Shown here in pieces: positions 60,369 to 64,000 of a DNA stretch of 64,000 bases (the stretch's first letter is position 1; each line of letters begins with the position of its first letter). The stretch lies in assembly GCA_949775045.1 (NCBI GenBank), contig OX459102.1:2784101-2848100 (forward strand). Direction: 5' to 3'. The notes below the pieces were generated by a model that worked only from the letters and a program-made list of their open reading frames with translations, made no database searches and was not told where the DNA came from. This DNA comes from Metridium senile. Lineage: Eukaryota > Cnidaria > Anthozoa > Actiniaria > Metridiidae. The position numbers and the translations under genes were made by a program.

Positions 60369-60725
60369 TTATAATATTTTCCATTTTAGTTTTCTTCTCT
60401 GTATCGTTTTTGATTCTTTCTTCCTTAACTGATTACAGTTTTGCTTTCTTGGTATGGTTTGATGATAAATGATGTCAGTTTTATGTTGTTGTTGTTGTTT
60501 TTGTTGTTGTTGTGACGTTTTGAAGCAAGCCTTTGAACTTTTTGCCGATTCATTCTCTTGATAATTCATCACTTTGACTTTTGGTTGTAATTTAGCTTCT
60601 TGTAGATATTTTCTCCTTTCATCATAATCCAATAAATGCACATCAGTAAGATGATTTGATAGTTTTACAAGATATTTTGCACCGCATCCAGGAATCGGAC
60701 AATCACGGCAGACTCTGTTGACCAT
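60369..60725 (-). CDS. Zinc-finger-like Polinton protein with Gln-rich tail, left-arm copy (118 aa)
   Basis: The N-terminus has C-R-D-C-P-I-P-G-C-G-A-K-Y and L-S-N-H-L-T-D-V-H, giving C-x4-C-x10-H-x4-H, a C2H2-like finger. L-L-D-Y-D-E-R-R-K-Y-L follows. The second half holds a Gln run (about 75-85) and a basic C-terminus. The type occurs in cnidarian Polintons. Its function is unknown, possibly DNA binding. The identical copy in the other arm (61216-61572) implies very recent duplication. The two copies are divergent and face away from the centre. Confidence 0.7.
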   Translation of the reverse strand: MVNRVCRDCPIPGCGAKYLVKLSNHLTDVHLLDYDERRKYLQEAKLQPKVKVMNYQENESAKSSKACFKTSQQQQKQQQQHKTDIIYHQTIPRKQNCNQLRKKESKTIQRRKLKWKIL

Positions 60726-61215
60726 GTTTACAACTGGAGGTTCTAACGCAGAATAATAACTTTGTTAAAGTTTTATATTTTTATATAAAACTTTTACAAG
60801 GACAAAAAGGACACTGGGCAAAGGACAGAAAGGACATTATAAGGACATTCAGGACATATCAAGGACATTCGGGTCAAACCGGACAACTAACTGGCATATC
60901 TATTTTCACTCCTAAATCACCCCTAATCACATTTCAAGCTTGATAATGAATTTATTGATAAAATAAACGATTTATCCTTGATTATCGATCAAATGAAATA
61001 TGCTTTGATTTTGATTAGGGGTGATTTAGGAGTAAAAATAGATATGCCAGTTAGTTGTCCGGTTTGACCCGAATGTCCTTGATATGTCCTGAATGTCCTT
61101 ATAATGTCCTTTCTGTCCTTTGCCCAGTGTCCTTTTTGTCCTTGTAAAAGTTTTATATAAAAATATAAAACTTTAACAAAGTTATTATTCTGCGTTAGAA
61201 CCTCCAGTTGTAAAC
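60726..61215. repeat. Centre of the palindrome and 118-aa gene upstream regions
   Basis: The inner arms (60726-60929 and 61012-61215) include tandem AGGACATTC/AAGGACA units. The 82-nt unpaired centre (60930-61011) includes TTGATAATGAATTTATTGAT and ATCGATCAAATGAAATATGC. No gene. Confidence 0.85.
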
Positions 61216-61572
61216 ATGGTCAACAGAGTCTGCCGTGATTGTCCGATTCCTGGATGCGGTGCAAAATATCTTGTAAAACTATCAAATCATCTTACTGATG
61301 TGCATTTATTGGATTATGATGAAAGGAGAAAATATCTACAAGAAGCTAAATTACAACCAAAAGTCAAAGTGATGAATTATCAAGAGAATGAATCGGCAAA
61401 AAGTTCAAAGGCTTGCTTCAAAACGTCACAACAACAACAAAAACAACAACAACAACATAAAACTGACATCATTTATCATCAAACCATACCAAGAAAGCAA
61501 AACTGTAATCAGTTAAGGAAGAAAGAATCAAAAACGATACAGAGAAGAAAACTAAAATGGAAAATATTATAA
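61216..61572 (+). CDS. Zinc-finger-like Polinton protein with Gln-rich tail, right-arm copy (118 aa)
   Basis: Residue-for-residue identical to the product of 60369-60725, in the mirrored position. The ATG lies about 200 bp from the unpaired centre. With both copies intact and no stops, the palindrome could express this protein from either arm. Its regulatory sequence is shared, because the promoter regions are themselves inverted copies. Confidence 0.7.
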   Translation: MVNRVCRDCPIPGCGAKYLVKLSNHLTDVHLLDYDERRKYLQEAKLQPKVKVMNYQENESAKSSKACFKTSQQQQKQQQQHKTDIIYHQTIPRKQNCNQLRKKESKTIQRRKLKWKIL

Positions 61573-62024
61573 CTTATATCTAAAAGTGTTGATTAACTGT
61601 TTTAATCTATTTATAAATTAAATCGGCTCTACGCTAGCTTACTATGAGCCTGTAAATGTATTGAAATTATTTATTGGTCATGGTATGAAAATAGTTACTA
61701 TCTAATTTTATTTATATGATCTATAATATAATTCTTATACTCGTTAGTGTTAGCCGTAATCGTTATTTGAATATTTTTTTTCGGTTTTCTAAAATGAGTT
61801 TATAATTTTTTTTGTTTTTGTTTCATTGAATTTTTATTTCATCTTATTCTACTTTGATCATGTGTAACCGTTGCGACCGGGCCAAAATGAATAAGAGAGT
61901 AAACTTGAAGTATGCATTCCTTTAAAAACCAATTGATAAACAGAATATTTTATTCATACACAATCAAATACAAGTGTTTTTAACTATAAAAAGGGATTTA
62001 TTGTATTGCAGTATTAAATATTTT

Positions 62025-62281
62025 TTACAAAATTTCCATCTTTTCTTCTTCAATTTTCAACTTTTCTCTAGGATAAACTATCGTTGAAGCTTTTGTTAAT
62101 GTTTTTCGTCTAGTGTTTATCTTTAAACTTATCTGTAATACTGTTAAGATTTGATTCACTTTTGTGTCGCTGTGATTGGCTAAACTGTCGATTTGATAAA
62201 AGTGCAAGTAGACTGTTGTCCTTGAAAGTTTATATAGTTCTGTAATATAATTACGCCATGAAGGGTGGATGTTCACAGAAG
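62025..62281 (-). pseudogene. Terminal-gene homologue, C-terminal half (right arm)
   Basis: Mirror copy of 59660-59916, identical in translation. Confidence 0.6.
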
Positions 62282-62709
62282 TAGAATTACAAGAAATACA
62301 AGATTGTTTGGAAAGTTTTGTGGCACATGAAAGATATTTACGAGAGCAAAAGAATAAAAACTGTAATAGTTGGACTAACAACTTTATATTAAGTGATCTT
62401 CCAGGAGAGGAAAAAGTAAGGATAAAATGTCTGGCAAATGATCAAGAAACTGAAATTGAAAGGATCAGTGTTAGTTGGAGTTTGACAGAAAAGCTTCTGA
62501 ACGCTTTAGACCTTCAAGGGAAAAGAAATCTTTGCACAAGATTAAAAGAAAAAAAGAAACTTTATTTTGCGGGTTGGAAAGCTGATTTTATCTTCCAGTT
62601 ATTGTGTTATAATTTACCAGACAATTATAGAATTAGTAATACAACCACGCATCTTCTTCTCTGTTCCAAAAAGCCATGCACAAGTGGTCTCTTTGACTTG
62701 GCCAGTTAA
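62269..62709 (+). CDS. Antisense ORF within the split terminal gene (right arm)
   Basis: Mirror copy of 59232-59672, identical in translation. The same caveats apply. Confidence 0.45.
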   Translation: MFTEVELQEIQDCLESFVAHERYLREQKNKNCNSWTNNFILSDLPGEEKVRIKCLANDQETEIERISVSWSLTEKLLNALDLQGKRNLCTRLKEKKKLYFAGWKADFIFQLLCYNLPDNYRISNTTTHLLLCSKKPCTSGLFDLAS

Positions 62710-62851
62710 ATTCACATCCTTCACATTTGATGGACTTCCATATTGCTTCGTCACACAATGAGGCATACGACAGATTCAAGATGGATGATATCAATTCCAC
62801 AAGAAAACTACTTTCTACGAGTTCAACTTCGTCAACTTGTATGGATGCCAT
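62633..62851 (-). CDS. Terminal-gene homologue, N-terminal half (right arm)
   Basis: Mirror copy of 59090-59308, identical in translation, 300 bp from the right terminus. Confidence 0.65.
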   Translation of the reverse strand: MASIQVDEVELVESSFLVELISSILNLSYASLCDEAIWKSIKCEGCEFNWPSQRDHLCMAFWNREEDAWLYY

Positions 62852-62917
62852 TTCTTTGTAAGCTTAGATCGTGGCTTGATAATCTACTCGGAAATAAGCT
62901 TCGTTTATAAATATTTC

Positions 62918-63100
62918 TCGAATGCACCCCGAATGCTCACCGATGGCACCCCGAATGCACCCCGATTCGCTCCCCGAATGCATCCCGAATACACCCCGAA
63001 TGCTCCCCGAATGCACGCCCGAATGCACCCCGATTCGCACCCCGATTTGCACCCCGATTCGCTCCCCGAATGCACCCCGATTCGCTCCCCCCTCTGCACC
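62918..63100. repeat. GCACCCCGAATGC minisatellite, right arm
   Basis: Inverse of the array at 58830-59030 but 23 nt shorter and with a different order of variants. Confidence 0.9.
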
Positions 63101-63203
63101 CCTGCACCCCCTAGCACCCCTAAGGTTTAATTTGGTCCCTCCTATACTACTCACATTATCTATCTAGTATGGATCAAATCCTCAATAATTATCATTTTGG
63201 TAC

Positions 63204-63444
63204 CTCTAAACCCTGACCCTATTTAAGACAGCAGAATCCTAAAAATATGTACCCTATTTCAAGACAAATTGGTAAAAAGTAGACCCTATCCAAGACTCAA
63301 GGGGGAAATTGTATACCCTAGGTAAGGCAATTTAAGACAAATTAGGCTAAATTGTATACCCTATTCAAGACGCCAAGGCAAAAAACCATACCCTATTTGG
63401 CGGAACGTCCCCGTATAGTAAATATAAGGGAGTACCCCCCCCCG
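63204..63444. repeat. ACCCTATTTAAGAC-type repeat inserted in the Helitron
   Basis: Variants of TACCCTATTCAAGACAAATT recur five or six times. The insertion splits the Helitron endonuclease sequence a second time, ending in a C9 run before GGGAGTTATGGGAGAC. It resembles in style the GTACCTTTTAGGGTC fold-back at 30205-30458. Confidence 0.6.
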
Positions 63445-63717
63445 GGAGTTATGGGAGACTTTAACATTAATTACTTTAATGAAAATGATATCACACCACT
63501 TAAATCTTTAATGACCTCGCTAAATTATACTCAAGTTGTACAACAGCCTACTTTTGTGTCTTCTGGAAGTTTATTGGACCACATTTATCTTAAAGATCAA
63601 CAGCTTTTGATATTATACACAATACAGTACTTAGTGTGTACTTCTCTGATCACGATGCTGTTAAAATTAGTCTCAGAAAGCTTAACTTATAATCTACTTG
63701 AACACAAATATATTTAG

Positions 63718-64000
63718 AGATTATAGAGAATAATTTGAGAATACTTTTACTCACTTGAATCATGGTTAACAGAGTACAGTCAAATTATATTAACCCGCCA
63801 TTTTTTTTTTTTCAACCTCAATTTCGTGATTCGGAGACACCGCCTACGGACACACCTCCATACCCGCCTCTATTTTCTCTACATTTGTTATGCTACGTAA
63901 TATCCCGCTGAATAGCTCAGAATGCGGGCGCTACTATCCGGATCTTAGCATGTCTTTTTGGATTTCTCTTTCGATAACATTGCATCTCACTTCATGTTTA
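63718..64000. other. Nothing recognised
   Basis: No gene or repeat that I can support after the Helitron fragment ends. Confidence 0.4.

Larger units (their letters stand above)
58767..63151. mobile_element. Palindromic Polinton-derived element, 4385 bp, with 6-bp target duplication
   Basis: The two halves are inverted copies of one Polinton end, separated by an 82-nt centre (60930-61011). The ends AGTAGTATAGGAGGGACC and the inverse CTATACTACT resemble those of both other Polintons here. CACATT flanks both sides (58761-58766 and 63152-63157). Mirror positions sum to 121941 from the terminal gene to the centre, and to 121918 at the ends. The 23-nt difference is confined to a GC-rich minisatellite. 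Only one mismatch was noticed along the inner arms. No integrase, polymerase or capsid genes are present. It interrupts the Helitron endonuclease. Confidence 0.93.
53884..63717 (+). mobile_element. Degenerate Helitron (endonuclease-bearing type), interrupted by the palindromic element
   Basis: Fragments in order encode an N-terminal region, a rolling-circle Rep domain, a Pif1-type helicase and an apurinic-like endonuclease domain. This is the order in Helitrons of the Helentron/Helitron2 group. The fragments are in several frames with stops, so the copy is dead. The endonuclease part is split by the palindrome at 58767-63151 and by a second insertion at about 63204-63444. Helitron termini are not identified. 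Confidence 0.85.
58401..63717 (+). pseudogene. Helitron endonuclease domain, split by two insertions
   Basis: The first part (58401-58766) has L-L-N-V-R-S-L-R-K-H and A-L-T-E-T-Q-L, typical of apurinic-type endonuclease domains of Helentrons and non-LTR elements. A stop occurs at 58701. The domain resumes at 63152 for about 50 bp, then after a second insertion from about 63445, with M-G-D-F-N-I-N-Y-F and G-S-L-L-D-H-I-Y. The second part ends at 63717. Confidence 0.8.

Overview
The window looks like an animal nuclear genome: AT-rich DNA, GT-AG introns, tRNA-derived SINEs, many short inverted-repeat elements and microsatellites. Two host genes are recognisable. One is a p67phox-type NADPH oxidase activator (NCF2/NOXA1 family), read on the minus strand from 23468 to 14923. 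The other is MORN5, present as a tandem pair on the plus strand (23867-27112 and 29241-34010). The mobile elements are of types common in cnidarians and other marine invertebrates. I favour a cnidarian host but cannot fix the species.

Most of the window is Polinton/Maverick DNA, meaning virus-like elements with protein-primed DNA polymerase B, a retroviral-type integrase, a packaging ATPase and jelly-roll capsid genes. Polinton 1 (1-14922, left end outside the window) carries a polymerase gene with at least nine introns and three N-terminal C2H2 fingers. It also has a membrane glycoprotein-like gene, an FtsK/A32-type ATPase, an adenain-like protease, major and minor capsid candidates, small basic virion-protein candidates, a chromodomain integrase and a terminal zinc-motif gene. 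Its right end sits inside exon 6 of the host p67phox-like gene. Polinton 2 (35382-50726) is complete, with about 250-bp terminal inverted repeats. It has a different gene set: an HNH endonuclease, several small membrane proteins, ATPase, capsid proteins, integrase and polymerase, but no protease that I can recognise. Its genes share a TATA-like motif 23-31 nt before the start codon. It lies inside a dispersed repeat whose uninterrupted copy is at 52.4-53.4 kb, which gives an empty site. A third Polinton-derived element (58767-63151) is an almost perfect 4.4-kb palindrome with Polinton-type ends and a 6-bp target duplication. It interrupts a decayed Helitron (53884-63717).

Layout: 1-14922 Polinton 1; 14923-23468 host p67phox-like gene, its introns full of MITEs and a SINE; 23469-23866 short divergent intergenic region; 23867-34010 MORN5 pair; 34011-35381 repeats; 35382-50726 Polinton 2; 50727-53883 repeat copies; 53884-63717 Helitron remnant containing the palindrome; 63718-64000 nothing recognised.

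The most unusual points are the palindromic Polinton derivative (it resembles a snap-back product of protein-primed replication), the repeated promoter signature of Polinton 2, the TGACGTCA-rich control region flanked by inverted copies of a gene start, the Polinton insertion in a host coding exon, and three frame breaks in Polinton 2 that all fall in A/T homopolymers.
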